Assembly: GCF_025950095.1 (NCBI RefSeq)
Contig: NZ_JAPDDR010000013.1
Coordinates: forward strand, 1-64,000
DNA from: Luteolibacter rhizosphaerae
Lineage (GTDB): Bacteria > Verrucomicrobiota > Verrucomicrobiia > Verrucomicrobiales > Akkermansiaceae
Length of the DNA: 64,000 nucleotides
Direction: 5' to 3'
Part shown: positions 10,905 through 20,276 of the stretch, piece by piece
How positions within the stretch are numbered: the stretch's first letter is position 1
Layout: each line of letters begins with the position of its first letter
The notes under the pieces: model-generated
Told to the model about the DNA's origin: nothing
The model's input: only the letters and a program-made list of their open reading frames with translations
The model's database searches: none
Program-made: the position numbers and the translations under genes

Positions 10905-13900
10905 ATGGATACCCCCTGGCGAAGCCTCCTCGCGCCTGTCGCGATCTTGTCGTGTTCCGTACTCTCCGCAGCCCCGATACGAATCCTGCCCATGGGGGAT
11001 TCGATCACGGAGGGATCTCCCAGTAGCAACTACCGCACCACGCTGCGGACGATCCTGACGAACGCGGGATACGACGTGGACTATGTGGGCACCTACACGG
11101 CCAATCCCGGCACTCTAACCGATCGCGAGCATGAGGGCCACAGCGGCTGGCGGATCGACCAGCTCGACTCGAACGTGTCGGGTTGGTTCTCCGCGATCGA
11201 GGATCCGGATTTCATCCTGCTGCACATCGGGACGAACGACTTCGGCCAGAACTTCGACACGGCGAATGCGATCAACCGCTGGGATGCGCTGATCCTGAAG
11301 ATGGCCACGCTGAGACCGCACGCGAACATCGTGGTGACCAACATCATGCAGCGCAGCGGCGCGGTGGATACGAACATCCAGAACCAGTTCAACGCCTTCG
11401 TGCAGGCGCGGGTGAACGCGCACATCGCCGCGGGGCGCAAGGTGACTTTCCTGGACATGCGTGCGGCGGTGCCGCTCTCCGACATGCCGGACGGCCTGCA
11501 CCCGAACCAGACGGGCTCCGACAAGATGGCGAATGCGTGGCTGGGTGCGATCCAAGCGCTGTCCACGCCGGAGGGGGACTTCAGCGCGCCGGCGATCTCG
11601 CGCATTCGCGGTAGTATGTCGCGCACGGAGGCCACGGTCACCTTCAGCAAGCCCGTGGCCGACTCCGCGGCGAACCTGGCGAACTTCGCGATCGATGGCG
11701 GGCTCACGATCTCATCCGCCACACTGGATGCAACCAAGCGCAAGGTCACGCTCGTGACCTCAGCGCAGACGGAGAACACGGTCTATACGGTCACGGTGAA
11801 CAACATCGTGGACCGCCAGACGCCGACTCCGAACGCGATCGCGCCGAACAGCATCATGACCTTCGTGCCGCCGATCCCGCGCGGCTATCAGAACCACATC
11901 GCGGAGTCCGAGCAGTACGCGCTGGCTTACTCGCTGGATATCCCGAGCAATGCCTACTACCGGCAGGCCCAGCCGAACTATCAGGTGGATAACCGGGCCT
12001 CGGTGGGACCCTTCGATCGGGTGGCCTACTACCTCGAGCTGCAGGCCGACAACGGCGAGCTGCAGTACGTGTGGACCTCGATGGATGCCTTCACGCAGGA
12101 CGCGGGCAAAATCGCGGTGCCGACCTTCGGCAGCGGTGCTTTCTTCCAGCAGCCGGTGACGAATCTCACGGTGCGCTCGAACGTGGCGGGATTAGCAACG
12201 GGGAATAGCTTGAGCGGGAACATCGAGTTCTGGCCAAGCAACTACGAGAAGGGGAATTCCGCCAACGTGACGGGCGCGAGCGCCACGCATTTCGACTTCG
12301 GCGATCAGCCTTCTGCGGGTGATTACGGCTCGATGCAGGTGCACAACACGGGTGCCGCGCAGACCGTCTTCGCCTTCAACCACTGGGGTGGCACGGGTCA
12401 GGTCGCCCGGATCGCGGATCTGGGAATCGGCAACGACCCTTCACCCGTCAACGACGGCCGGGACTGGACCTTCCACAATAATGCGGGGGCTTATAACGTC
12501 AAGACGCTGCAGGTGCTGGTCCGCACCACCGGGGATCACACCGCGCCGACCCTTGTTTCCGCGATGGCCGCGGCCAGTCGCTCGCAGGTGGTAGTGAATT
12601 TTTCGGAGCCGCTGGCCACCGCGTCGGTGAGCGCCTCGGACTTCAGCTTGGACAACGGGGTAAGCGTTCTTTCCGCCACGCTGTCCGCGGATCGCCGCTC
12701 CGTGACCTTGCAGACCAGCACACATCCGCAGGCCGTATCGCTCACGCTCTCCGTGGGTGAGGTGCGCGATAGCTCGGCAAATGCGAATCCGATCGCGGCC
12801 GGCGCAAGTATCGCCGTCTCCACCGAGACGCGTCCGGCGGAGGTCATCGCGAATGTCGGTGCTGCTTCCGCGGGCTATCAACTGGTGCTCTCCGCGGATC
12901 TGCCGACCGTGGGGAACTTCGTCGCGAGGAATCCCTATAAGTTCGACGACCGCTCCGCGCCCGGCAACTTCACGAAGGTGGCCTACTATCTGGAACTCCA
13001 GCAGCAGGGGCAGCCTACCCGCTACGTGTGGACCTCAATGGATGCCTTCACCGGCGGTCGCCATCACATCGGTATCCCCACCACTGCCAGCGGTGCGGTC
13101 TATCAGCAGAATGTCACCAACCTCGAAGTGCTCTCGAATGCTCCCGGCATCGTCACGGGGACGACGGCCACGGGCGGTAACATCGAGTTCTGGCCGCACA
13201 GTTACACGCAGGCGAATGGCATCGCGATCCCGAATGCCAATGCCGGGACCTACGACACGGGTGATACCCGCACCACGGGGACCTACGGCTCGATGCAGGT
13301 GCACAACCACGATGCGGGGGCGAACCAGACCATCTTCGCGCTGAACCATTTCGGTGCGGATGGCAGCGTGCTGGATCTCGGCATCGGCAACAATACGGCT
13401 CCCGTCGACGGTGGCGTGGACTGGACCTTTGCTGCCAATGCGGGGAACTACAGCAAGCGGACCCTGCACGTGCTGGTGCTGCCCGGCACGACCACCAGCC
13501 CGGACCTGATCGCGAAGGTGCCCGAGGCCGAGGGCTATCAGCTGGCTTATTCCGTGGATGTCCCGGCGAGCGGGAACATGCAGAGCGGCACCGGTGCCTT
13601 TACCTACCAGAAGAACTTCGGCACCGCGCTGGGGCCCTTCACCCGCGTGGCCTACTACATGGAGCTCAACAAGACCGGCGATCCGGCGCCCACCTACGTG
13701 TGGACCTCCATGGATGCCTTCACCACGAATGGCGCGCGCATCGGCGTTCCGACCGGCTGGATGTTCCAGCAGCAGGTGACGAACATGAACGTGTTCTCGA
13801 ATGCTCCGGGAGTGGTCACGGGCACGAACATCGCGACCGGGAATATCGAGTTCTTCCCGAGCAACTACAACCAGTCGAACCCGCTGGCCATTCCGAATGC

Positions 13901-15593
13901 CAGTCCTGCAGTCTTCGACTTCGGCGACGGCGGAGCGGGCACGGGCCAGGGCCACGGCTCGATGCAAGTGCACAACTACGGCGCGAGCCAGACCTTGTTC
14001 GCGCTCAATCGCTGGGGTTCGGCCAACACGAACAACCCGCTCTGCATCGGCATCGGCAACGGACCGGCACCGGATACGGACTGGACCTTCGCGAACAATG
14101 CGGCGACCTGGAACCTGAAGCGCCTGCTGCAGGTCTACGTGCTGCCGGGGAACTCCGACCTGGCGGCTCCCGCGATCACCGCGGTGAGGCCCTCGATCGA
14201 CCTCGATGCCGTCCGGCTGACTTTCAGCGAGCCGATCGCGGAGAATTCCGCAAGCGCCGCCGTGGTGGATATCCCCGGCCTGAGCGTGCTCGGGGTGGAG
14301 ATGCAGGGCAGTACGGATCTGATCGTGCGGACTAGCGCCCAGACCGCGGGTGCGGCCTACACGGTGAATGTGAGCGGCGTGCGGGATCGTAGCCCGGCGG
14401 CGAATACCACGGCACGCACCGCGAACTTCAACGGCTACACGGCGCCGGCGGTCTTCGCGAACGTGCCGGAGATCTCCGGCTACCGTCACATGCTCAGCCT
14501 GGGGCTGCCCGGTGCGGTGCCGAACTACAACAACAACGGGGTGAACTACGACCTGGACGAGCGCCGCTTCGGCGATTCGTCCTTCGATCGCGTGGCCTAC
14601 CTGATGGAGCTGAACGGCAACTGGGCCTACGCCTCCTTCGATGCCCACACTCGTCTGCCGAGCCAGATCGGGGTGCCCACCCTGACCACGAACCCGGTGC
14701 CGATCCAGCAGATCGTGACGCACATGAACGTGGCTTCGAACGTGGCCGGCGTGACCAACGGGACCGATATCGCCACCGGCAATATCGAGTTCTGGGGCGG
14801 TAACTACGAGGCCGGAAACGACACCGGTATCCCGGGTGCCAGCAGCACGCTCTTCGACTTCGGCGATCGGATGACGAATGGCGGTCACGGCTCGATGCAG
14901 ATCCACAACCATGGTGCGGGGCACACGATCATGGGCTTCAACAACTGGGGCTCGAACCTCACGGGCAACAGCGAGATGGGCATCGGCAACAACACGCCGA
15001 TCAACAATGCGATCGATTGGACCTTCGCGGCGAATGCGAACAGCTACACCACCAAGCGCCTGTACGTGCTGGTGCGCGCGAGCGCTCCGGCCGCGCCGGG
15101 CTCGCTGGCCGCGCAATTCCATGGCGAGCCGGGCACCCGGATCGCGGATGCGGGCGAGGATGTGACCTTCACGGTGAGTGTCGCCGGTCCCGGCCCCTTC
15201 ACCTACCAGTGGCGTCACAATGGCGTGGCGATCGAGGGCGCGACCAATCCGTGGCTGGATCTGAGCAACATCAGCGGCAGCAGCTCCGGCACCTACGATG
15301 TGATCGTGACCGGTCCGGGCATGGTGGCCACCACCAGCCCCGGCGGCACGCTGATCGTGACCGGACTGGTCCTTTCCCCGAACGAGATCCACGTGACGGA
15401 GGCCGGTGACGTGTCGCTTAGCTTCTACGGCGATCCGGGCCGGATCTACGAGATCCAGCGTAGTACCACGCTGGGCGGCTGGGAGACGCTGGACGAGATG
15501 CAGGCACCCTCCAACGGTGAGATGCCCTATCTGGATGATGAGGCACCGGAGCCGAAGGCCTTCTATCGTGCGGTGCCGCTGCCGCAGCCTTGA
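10905..15593 (+). CDS. Secreted SGNH hydrolase with four copies of an unnamed ~210-residue repeat
   Basis: 1562 residues with a signal peptide (MDTPWRSLLAPVAILSC...SA). Residues ~25-220 are an SGNH/GDSL esterase domain: GDSITEG with nucleophile Ser33, 'HIGTND', and the Asp/His box 'DMPDGLHPN'. The rest mixes SwmB/Big-like beta domains (~226, ~544, ~1086; 'V.FSKP', 'V.FSEP') with four copies of a repeat starting near 326, 644, 866 and 1183. Each copy has 'VAY..EL', 'SMDA.T' or its equivalent, 'GNIEFW', 'FDFGD' or similar, 'GSMQ(V/I)HN', 'GIGN' and 'DWTF'. An Ig-like domain (~1402) and an 'YEIQRSTTLGGW' tail end it. It is likely an extracellular carbohydrate esterase with binding modules; the substrate is unknown. 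Confidence 0.85.
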   Translation: MDTPWRSLLAPVAILSCSVLSAAPIRILPMGDSITEGSPSSNYRTTLRTILTNAGYDVDYVGTYTANPGTLTDREHEGHSGWRIDQLDSNVSGWFSAIEDPDFILLHIGTNDFGQNFDTANAINRWDALILKMATLRPHANIVVTNIMQRSGAVDTNIQNQFNAFVQARVNAHIAAGRKVTFLDMRAAVPLSDMPDGLHPNQTGSDKMANAWLGAIQALSTPEGDFSAPAISRIRGSMSRTEATVTFSKPVADSAANLANFAIDGGLTISSATLDATKRKVTLVTSAQTENTVYTVTVNNIVDRQTPTPNAIAPNSIMTFVPPIPRGYQNHIAESEQYALAYSLDIPSNAYYRQAQPNYQVDNRASVGPFDRVAYYLELQADNGELQYVWTSMDAFTQDAGKIAVPTFGSGAFFQQPVTNLTVRSNVAGLATGNSLSGNIEFWPSNYEKGNSANVTGASATHFDFGDQPSAGDYGSMQVHNTGAAQTVFAFNHWGGTGQVARIADLGIGNDPSPVNDGRDWTFHNNAGAYNVKTLQVLVRTTGDHTAPTLVSAMAAASRSQVVVNFSEPLATASVSASDFSLDNGVSVLSATLSADRRSVTLQTSTHPQAVSLTLSVGEVRDSSANANPIAAGASIAVSTETRPAEVIANVGAASAGYQLVLSADLPTVGNFVARNPYKFDDRSAPGNFTKVAYYLELQQQGQPTRYVWTSMDAFTGGRHHIGIPTTASGAVYQQNVTNLEVLSNAPGIVTGTTATGGNIEFWPHSYTQANGIAIPNANAGTYDTGDTRTTGTYGSMQVHNHDAGANQTIFALNHFGADGSVLDLGIGNNTAPVDGGVDWTFAANAGNYSKRTLHVLVLPGTTTSPDLIAKVPEAEGYQLAYSVDVPASGNMQSGTGAFTYQKNFGTALGPFTRVAYYMELNKTGDPAPTYVWTSMDAFTTNGARIGVPTGWMFQQQVTNMNVFSNAPGVVTGTNIATGNIEFFPSNYNQSNPLAIPNASPAVFDFGDGGAGTGQGHGSMQVHNYGASQTLFALNRWGSANTNNPLCIGIGNGPAPDTDWTFANNAATWNLKRLLQVYVLPGNSDLAAPAITAVRPSIDLDAVRLTFSEPIAENSASAAVVDIPGLSVLGVEMQGSTDLIVRTSAQTAGAAYTVNVSGVRDRSPAANTTARTANFNGYTAPAVFANVPEISGYRHMLSLGLPGAVPNYNNNGVNYDLDERRFGDSSFDRVAYLMELNGNWAYASFDAHTRLPSQIGVPTLTTNPVPIQQIVTHMNVASNVAGVTNGTDIATGNIEFWGGNYEAGNDTGIPGASSTLFDFGDRMTNGGHGSMQIHNHGAGHTIMGFNNWGSNLTGNSEMGIGNNTPINNAIDWTFAANANSYTTKRLYVLVRASAPAAPGSLAAQFHGEPGTRIADAGEDVTFTVSVAGPGPFTYQWRHNGVAIEGATNPWLDLSNISGSSSGTYDVIVTGPGMVATTSPGGTLIVTGLVLSPNEIHVTEAGDVSLSFYGDPGRIYEIQRSTTLGGWETLDEMQAPSNGEMPYLDDEAPEPKAFYRAVPLPQP

Positions 15594-15611
15594 GCTGGAC
15601 AGAAGCTTGCC

Positions 15612-15645
15612 AGCCCGCGCGGGAGATCTCCTGCGCGGGCTTTTT
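15612..15645 (+). terminator. Intrinsic terminator of the SGNH gene
   Basis: AGCCCGCGC (15612-15620) pairs with GCGCGGGCT (15633-15641), with an inner GGAGATCTCC palindrome, followed by a run of Ts. It starts 18 bases after the stop of the SGNH gene. Confidence 0.88.
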
Positions 15646-15715
15646 CGTGGGCGACTCCAAAACCGGTGGTCCGCTGGAATTGACCCTATCTGAGGAAACG
15701 GGCAGAAGCTTGCGC

Positions 15716-16417
15716 GTGAAGTGTACGAGTTGTGGCGGACGACTGGAAGGTTCGATGAGCTTTTGCCCCTTTTGCGGGGTGCGGCAGGAGGTGAACCTGC
15801 GCCAGATCCATTTCCGTGACTTGGGCACGGATGCCTCGTTGCCCTGTCCGCATTGTTCGACGGCGCTGGATGTGATCGAGTTCGACACCGAGCCGAAGAT
15901 GCGGATCGAGCGCTGCACGACCTGCTTCGGGATGTTCTTCAATCCGGGCGAACTGGAGGCGCTGCTGGATGCGCAGACCAATCCGCTGGTGTGGCTCGAT
16001 CCGGTGCAGCTCAACCAGATCGCGGAGGACTTCGGCCACCAGCATGAGATCGTGTACCTCAAGTGTCCGATGTGCGCCGAGCGGATGAGCCACCTGCACT
16101 TCGGCGGGAAGAGCGGGGTGATCCTCGACCGCTGCGGCACCCACGGCGTGTGGCTGGAGGGGAGCGAGCTGCGCCGCTTGACCGAATGGTGGCGTGCCGG
16201 GGGCAAGCTGATCTATCAGGCGCACGAGGCGGCGCGGGTGAAGCGGATGCAAGGGGAGCTGGAGCAGATCCGGAAGCCGGGGCCATCCTTTGTGAGCGTG
16301 GAGGGGCGGCAGCCATACGTTTTCGACCGGGAGCCGCGGTCCTTCGACGGCTCCGGAAGCGCGGCGGTGGATATCGTGGGCATTGTCGGAGGCCTGATGT
16401 CGATGTTCCTCGATTAG
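15716..16417 (+). CDS. Zinc-ribbon (TFIIB-type) protein
   Basis: About 233 residues if it starts at GTG 15716; TTG 15710 is also possible, and GAGGAAA at 15692 could serve either. Longer starts run back into the terminator. Several CxxC pairs are visible: 'CTSC...CPFC', 'CPHC....CTTC', 'CPMC....C'. The order 'CP.C...L........RC..C.G.....E' is that of the zf-TFIIB family. The C-terminus is charged and ends in a short hydrophobic stretch (VDIVGIVGGLMSMFL). Metal binding is likely; the biological role is unknown. It converges with the sigma-factor gene. Confidence 0.7.
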   Translation: MKCTSCGGRLEGSMSFCPFCGVRQEVNLRQIHFRDLGTDASLPCPHCSTALDVIEFDTEPKMRIERCTTCFGMFFNPGELEALLDAQTNPLVWLDPVQLNQIAEDFGHQHEIVYLKCPMCAERMSHLHFGGKSGVILDRCGTHGVWLEGSELRRLTEWWRAGGKLIYQAHEAARVKRMQGELEQIRKPGPSFVSVEGRQPYVFDREPRSFDGSGSAAVDIVGIVGGLMSMFLD

Positions 16418-16435
16418 CCGGTCTCCGAACGCAGA

Positions 16436-16460
16436 CGAGGCCTCCCGCCGGGAGACCTCG
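16436..16460. terminator. Possible bidirectional terminator hairpin between convergent genes
   Basis: CGAGG-CTCCC pairs with GGGAG-CCTCG around a short loop, with one offset base on each side. It sits between the stop of the zinc-ribbon gene and the stop of the sigma-factor gene. It lacks a T-run on either strand, so confidence is low. Confidence 0.35.
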
Positions 16461-16486
16461 CCGTGTCATGGCTGTGGCTATGGAGC

Positions 16487-18046
16487 TTACTTGTCTTGGA
16501 GCTGATCGAGGATACCCCCGTCGGTGATCCCTTCCATCAGTTGCTTGGCCCCGCCGATCATCTTGCGGCCGGAGGCGACTTGCTTCTCGATCTCTTCGAG
16601 GGTGGAGAACTCCTGCTCGGCCTCGGTCTTTTCCTCCTTGGTGCGGGCGGCGAGTCCATCCTGGAAGATCCGCTTCTGCTCTTCATCGAGGATGGCGAGG
16701 AAGGCTTCCACGAAAGCTTCGTCGTCCAGTGAATCCGACTCCATGGAATCGGTGTCGCCAATGGCCATGGAGAGATCATCCTCGGGGATGTTGAGGGTTT
16801 TCTCGAGCTCCGCGAAGGCGGCGGGAGTCATTTCGCCACGCTTCACGGCATCCGAGGCGAGCAGGTATTCCATCAGCGAGGCGGGCTCCTTCTTCAGCAG
16901 GGAGATCAGCGAGCGTGCTTCCTCGCCATCGCGCTTGAAGGAGTCGTTCTCGAGCTGGCCGAGGGTTTTCTTCTGCTCCTCGGTGAGGTTGAGCTTCTCG
17001 CCGAGTTCTCCCAGCGATTCGGCCGGGTCGTCCCCGAACTGTTCGCCGAGCTTCATGCTGTGAGCGATCTCCATGACCGAGATGGCGTCCTCGAGAAGGG
17101 CAATCATTTCACCGTGGAGGTGGGCGGAGAGCTTGGTACGGGCATCGCCGTACTTCGCGGTGAGGCGTGCCTGGGTTTCGTTGCTGCGCTGCTTGCCGGT
17201 GGAGGCGGCGGAGGGCAGGGCGCTGCCCGAGAAGGGGGCGCTGCCGGTGGTGGAGGATGTTGCGGACGGGGTGCTATCGCTTCCATCCCGCATGCGGGGA
17301 ACGGCGATGGCGGTGACTCCGGCGAGAAGAAGGAGCGAGGCTCCGGCGACGATGGCTTTGTGGCTCATGATGATGGCGATGATGCTGGTGCTTGAGACCG
17401 CGGTGGTGGCGGCAGTGGAAAGGGCGGTGGATGAAAGGCTGGCAGCGAAGCCCGCGGGGGCGGGTGCCGTGGCGTGGGCGGGGAGAATGGTGGCGAGCGC
17501 GGCAGAGGTGGTGGCGATGCCGCGCTTCGACAGAAGCGAGCGGAGTCGTTCGAGCGCGCGGTCGATGCGCTTGCGGGCGGCCTCCTCGCTCAGGCCGAGG
17601 GCGGCACCGATGGCACCGTGGGAGCGCTTTTCGTAGAAGCGGAGGAGGACGGCGCGGCGCTCCATCTCCGGCAGTTCGTCGATGAGTGAATCGATGACCG
17701 GCTCCAAGCGGGACCAATCGGGCGTGGGTTCGGAGTTCATCTCGAAAGGGTGGGAATGGGCGGATTCGCGCTTGCGGCGGGCTTCCTCGCTGCGGACCAG
17801 ATCAATGGCGAGGGAGCGGCAGGTGCGGTGAAGCCATGCGGCGAGCGGCACATTGGCCGGGACGGAGGCGGGCTTCGCGGCGAGCTTGCTGAAGACCTGC
17901 TGGGAGACATCGCGGGCGAGATCCGGATCCCGGGTCACGCGGCCGGCGACGCTGAAGACGAGATCGCAGTGGCGATCCACCAGCCGCCGGAATGCCTGCT
18001 CGGAGCGAGTGGCGGCGAATTCACGGATGAGATCCTGATCGTTCAT
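16487..18046 (-). CDS. ECF-type sigma factor with membrane anchor and C-terminal extension
   Basis: 519 residues, far longer than a usual ECF sigma (~190). The first ~75 residues form region 2 ('AFRRLVDRHCDLVFSVAGR...DLARDVSQQVF', then 'LAAWLHRTCRSLAIDLVR'). Region 4 follows at ~110-170 ('LPEMERRAVLLRFYE...AIGAALGLSEEAARKRIDRALERLR'). One hydrophobic segment (KAIVAGASLLLLAGVTAIAV, ~228-247) then precedes an alanine/serine-rich linker and a helical, acidic C-terminal part. That part has 'LNLTEEQKKTL' and 'AILDEEQKRIF', which resemble Spy/CpxP-type LTEEQ motifs. A built-in membrane sensor replacing a separate anti-sigma is plausible but inferred. No anti-sigma gene is adjacent. Confidence 0.8.
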   Translation of the reverse strand: MNDQDLIREFAATRSEQAFRRLVDRHCDLVFSVAGRVTRDPDLARDVSQQVFSKLAAKPASVPANVPLAAWLHRTCRSLAIDLVRSEEARRKRESAHSHPFEMNSEPTPDWSRLEPVIDSLIDELPEMERRAVLLRFYEKRSHGAIGAALGLSEEAARKRIDRALERLRSLLSKRGIATTSAALATILPAHATAPAPAGFAASLSSTALSTAATTAVSSTSIIAIIMSHKAIVAGASLLLLAGVTAIAVPRMRDGSDSTPSATSSTTGSAPFSGSALPSAASTGKQRSNETQARLTAKYGDARTKLSAHLHGEMIALLEDAISVMEIAHSMKLGEQFGDDPAESLGELGEKLNLTEEQKKTLGQLENDSFKRDGEEARSLISLLKKEPASLMEYLLASDAVKRGEMTPAAFAELEKTLNIPEDDLSMAIGDTDSMESDSLDDEAFVEAFLAILDEEQKRIFQDGLAARTKEEKTEAEQEFSTLEEIEKQVASGRKMIGGAKQLMEGITDGGILDQLQDK

Positions 18047-18245
18047 GGTCGTGGTCTTCTTGAACTATTCGGGACCGGCCAGAAAAGCGGACGGGAAAAT
18101 GGAGATTTTTTCCCGGGGGCTTACCGAGGGCAGCCTATCTTCGTAGCGCCGAGGTAGCTCGAAACGCTCCCGCGGGAATACCCGGGGCTACCTTCGCAGC
18201 TTCACGGCAGCAGGCAGCGCGCACTCCAAGGCGGCATGGCCGCGT

Positions 18246-20162
18246 TTACGGAGTGGTAGCGCGCGTGTAGACGAGGCGGTAGAAGAGGCGGGAGAGACTT
18301 GGAGATGTATCCAGACGGATGCGGCGTTCGGTGAAGCCGTTGCCCAGATCGGTGTCGCTCAGGAGGGTGTAGACTGCCGGTGACCAAGCCGCGGATGGAT
18401 CGCCAGCGGAACTGATGGCGTAGTCGAGCGCGGGAGAGGCTCCGTCCATGCGCATCTTGAAGGTGAGGATGGCGTGATCCGTTTCGAGCGAGGCGAAGGC
18501 GAGGAGATTCGGAGCCGCATCGGCGACCTTCGGGTCGAGGCCGTGGGCGAATTCTTCGAGGTTGGTGTAGCCATCCTGATCCGGGTCAGCGGCTTCACCC
18601 CAGACGGTGGCTTCTTCTTCCGGGTCGAGCGGTTGGAAGGCGGCGTGGGTCCAGGTGTCGAGCGCGGAGACCGCTTCGATCGTGAGATTCACGAGGATGG
18701 AATCGCTGCCGCCCCGGCCATCCGAGACGGTGACGGTGAAGGCGTCGCTACCGGTGTAGTTGAGCGCGGGCTGATAGCTGAGGTTCACGCTGCCGCCGCT
18801 GGCAGGGGTGGTGATGCCTGCGGTGCCATGGCTGGCCTGGGTGAGGATGGCCCAAGAGAGCGCATCACCATTCGCATCCGTGGCGGAGAGGCTGCGGCTG
18901 AAGGCGGTGGGCGCATTGTTCTTCGAGAGCGTGACCGCCACGGAGGAGCCCTCGAGGATGACGGGTGCGGTATTCGGCGGTTCCTGGATGGTGAGATTGA
19001 CGGTGATTGTGTCAGTGCCCCCTTGGCCGTCCGAGACGCGCACGACGAAGGAGTCGCTGCCGGTGTAGTTCAGTGCCGGCTGATAGCTCAGGTTCACGCT
19101 GCCACCGCTGGCAGGGGCGGCGATGCCTGCGGTGCCGTTTGCAGCTTGGGTGAGGATTGACCAGGTAAGGGTGTTGTTTTCCGGGTCGGTCGCGCTGAGG
19201 CTACGGCTAAAGGCCATGGGGGTGTTGTTCTTGGAGAGCGTGACAGAGACCGAATCTCCCTGTGCGATCAACGGCGGGTCATTGGTCGGGATCAGGAAGG
19301 CGCGCATCACCGCCATGTGCTGCATGCCGGTGGCGCCGCTATCGCCAGCCATGACGGGAGCAACCGCGGTGAGCGGGGTGTAGACGCGGCTGTCGAAGAC
19401 AAGGCCGTTCGCGAAGCTGTTCGACCCGATGACGAGCGGGGTGGAAAGGGCAGCGAGCGATGCTCCCGGCGCGACCCAATCGTAAGGCTTGGCCCGGCTG
19501 GCATTGGTGCCGCCCAAGCCGGCCTGATCGACGGGCCAAGGAGACGAGGTCACAACAACGGGCGAGAGCGTGCTCAGGCATGCCTCGCTGCGGCTGTCGG
19601 TATTGAAATCGCCGCCAAGCACCACGTGGTCAGTGGCCAGCTTGTTCGCTTGGATGAGAGTGCGGAGATTGCCTGCCTGAGTGTTCCGCGTGCTGGAGCC
19701 GCCGCCGGAGCTGAGGTGCACGCTAATTGCGAGCAGGTTCATGTCGCCCGGGATATCGATGCGGGCCCAGACGTACTCGCGGTCGGGCATCTGGGTGTCT
19801 TCCCAGACACCGGTGGCGAGGAAGGGGTAGCGGCTGACGATGCCGTTCGGGATGCTCTTGCCGGTTTCCACGTGGTAATGGAAGCTGGTGCCGAAGTTCT
19901 CGTTCACCCATTGGCGGTAAGTGGCGGCGCTGTTCTTGGACCCGTTCAAGGTCACGTTCATCTCTTGAACGAGCGCGATGTCCGGATCGAGACCTTGGAA
20001 GATGCGGTTGCCGTGGCCGGGGTCATAGGACTGCAAGTTTCCGCTCGAGGTGTTCGCCGCCATGATGCGGATCACCTCATCCGCCCATGAAACCGGGGCG
20101 AGGAGTCCGAGAGAAACGGCGGCAAGCGCGAAGAACCTGAGAATCACGCGCGACCAAAGCAT
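18246..20162 (-). CDS. Secreted endonuclease/exonuclease/phosphatase-fold protein with two cadherin-like domains
   Basis: 638 residues from ATG 20162, which gives the signal peptide [20 protein letters not shown]...WA. The open frame extends far upstream, but that part is antisense to the helicase gene. Residues ~24-290 match the EEP fold: 'IALVQEM' (metal-binding Glu), '[11 protein letters not shown]', '[16 protein letters not shown]'. The last motif, usually S-D-H, reads GMQHMAV, so the catalytic Asp appears replaced by Gln. Two nearly identical cadherin-like domains follow ('[19 protein letters not shown]', '[13 protein letters not shown]'). A calcium-type linker ([19 protein letters not shown]) and an FYR-type tail end it. 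It is probably extracellular; activity is uncertain. Confidence 0.8.
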   Translation of the reverse strand: MLWSRVILRFFALAAVSLGLLAPVSWADEVIRIMAANTSSGNLQSYDPGHGNRIFQGLDPDIALVQEMNVTLNGSKNSAATYRQWVNENFGTSFHYHVETGKSIPNGIVSRYPFLATGVWEDTQMPDREYVWARIDIPGDMNLLAISVHLSSGGGSSTRNTQAGNLRTLIQANKLATDHVVLGGDFNTDSRSEACLSTLSPVVVTSSPWPVDQAGLGGTNASRAKPYDWVAPGASLAALSTPLVIGSNSFANGLVFDSRVYTPLTAVAPVMAGDSGATGMQHMAVMRAFLIPTNDPPLIAQGDSVSVTLSKNNTPMAFSRSLSATDPENNTLTWSILTQAANGTAGIAAPASGGSVNLSYQPALNYTGSDSFVVRVSDGQGGTDTITVNLTIQEPPNTAPVILEGSSVAVTLSKNNAPTAFSRSLSATDANGDALSWAILTQASHGTAGITTPASGGSVNLSYQPALNYTGSDAFTVTVSDGRGGSDSILVNLTIEAVSALDTWTHAAFQPLDPEEEATVWGEAADPDQDGYTNLEEFAHGLDPKVADAAPNLLAFASLETDHAILTFKMRMDGASPALDYAISSAGDPSAAWSPAVYTLLSDTDLGNGFTERRIRLDTSPSLSRLFYRLVYTRATTP

Positions 20163-20276
20163 CAAACGGGCCACCCGGGCAATGCAGCGCGTGTGTCGAA
20201 TCTGCGTGTTTTTGCGGAGCATGGGACGGCTGCGGCTTCCCATCGGGGAAATCCGCCGCCATGGTCCGCGGGCCCG

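Noticed and set aside
13035-15392. 785-residue open frame on the minus strand
   Set aside because: It is a shadow of the SGNH gene: Arg/His/Gly-rich composition and no motif.
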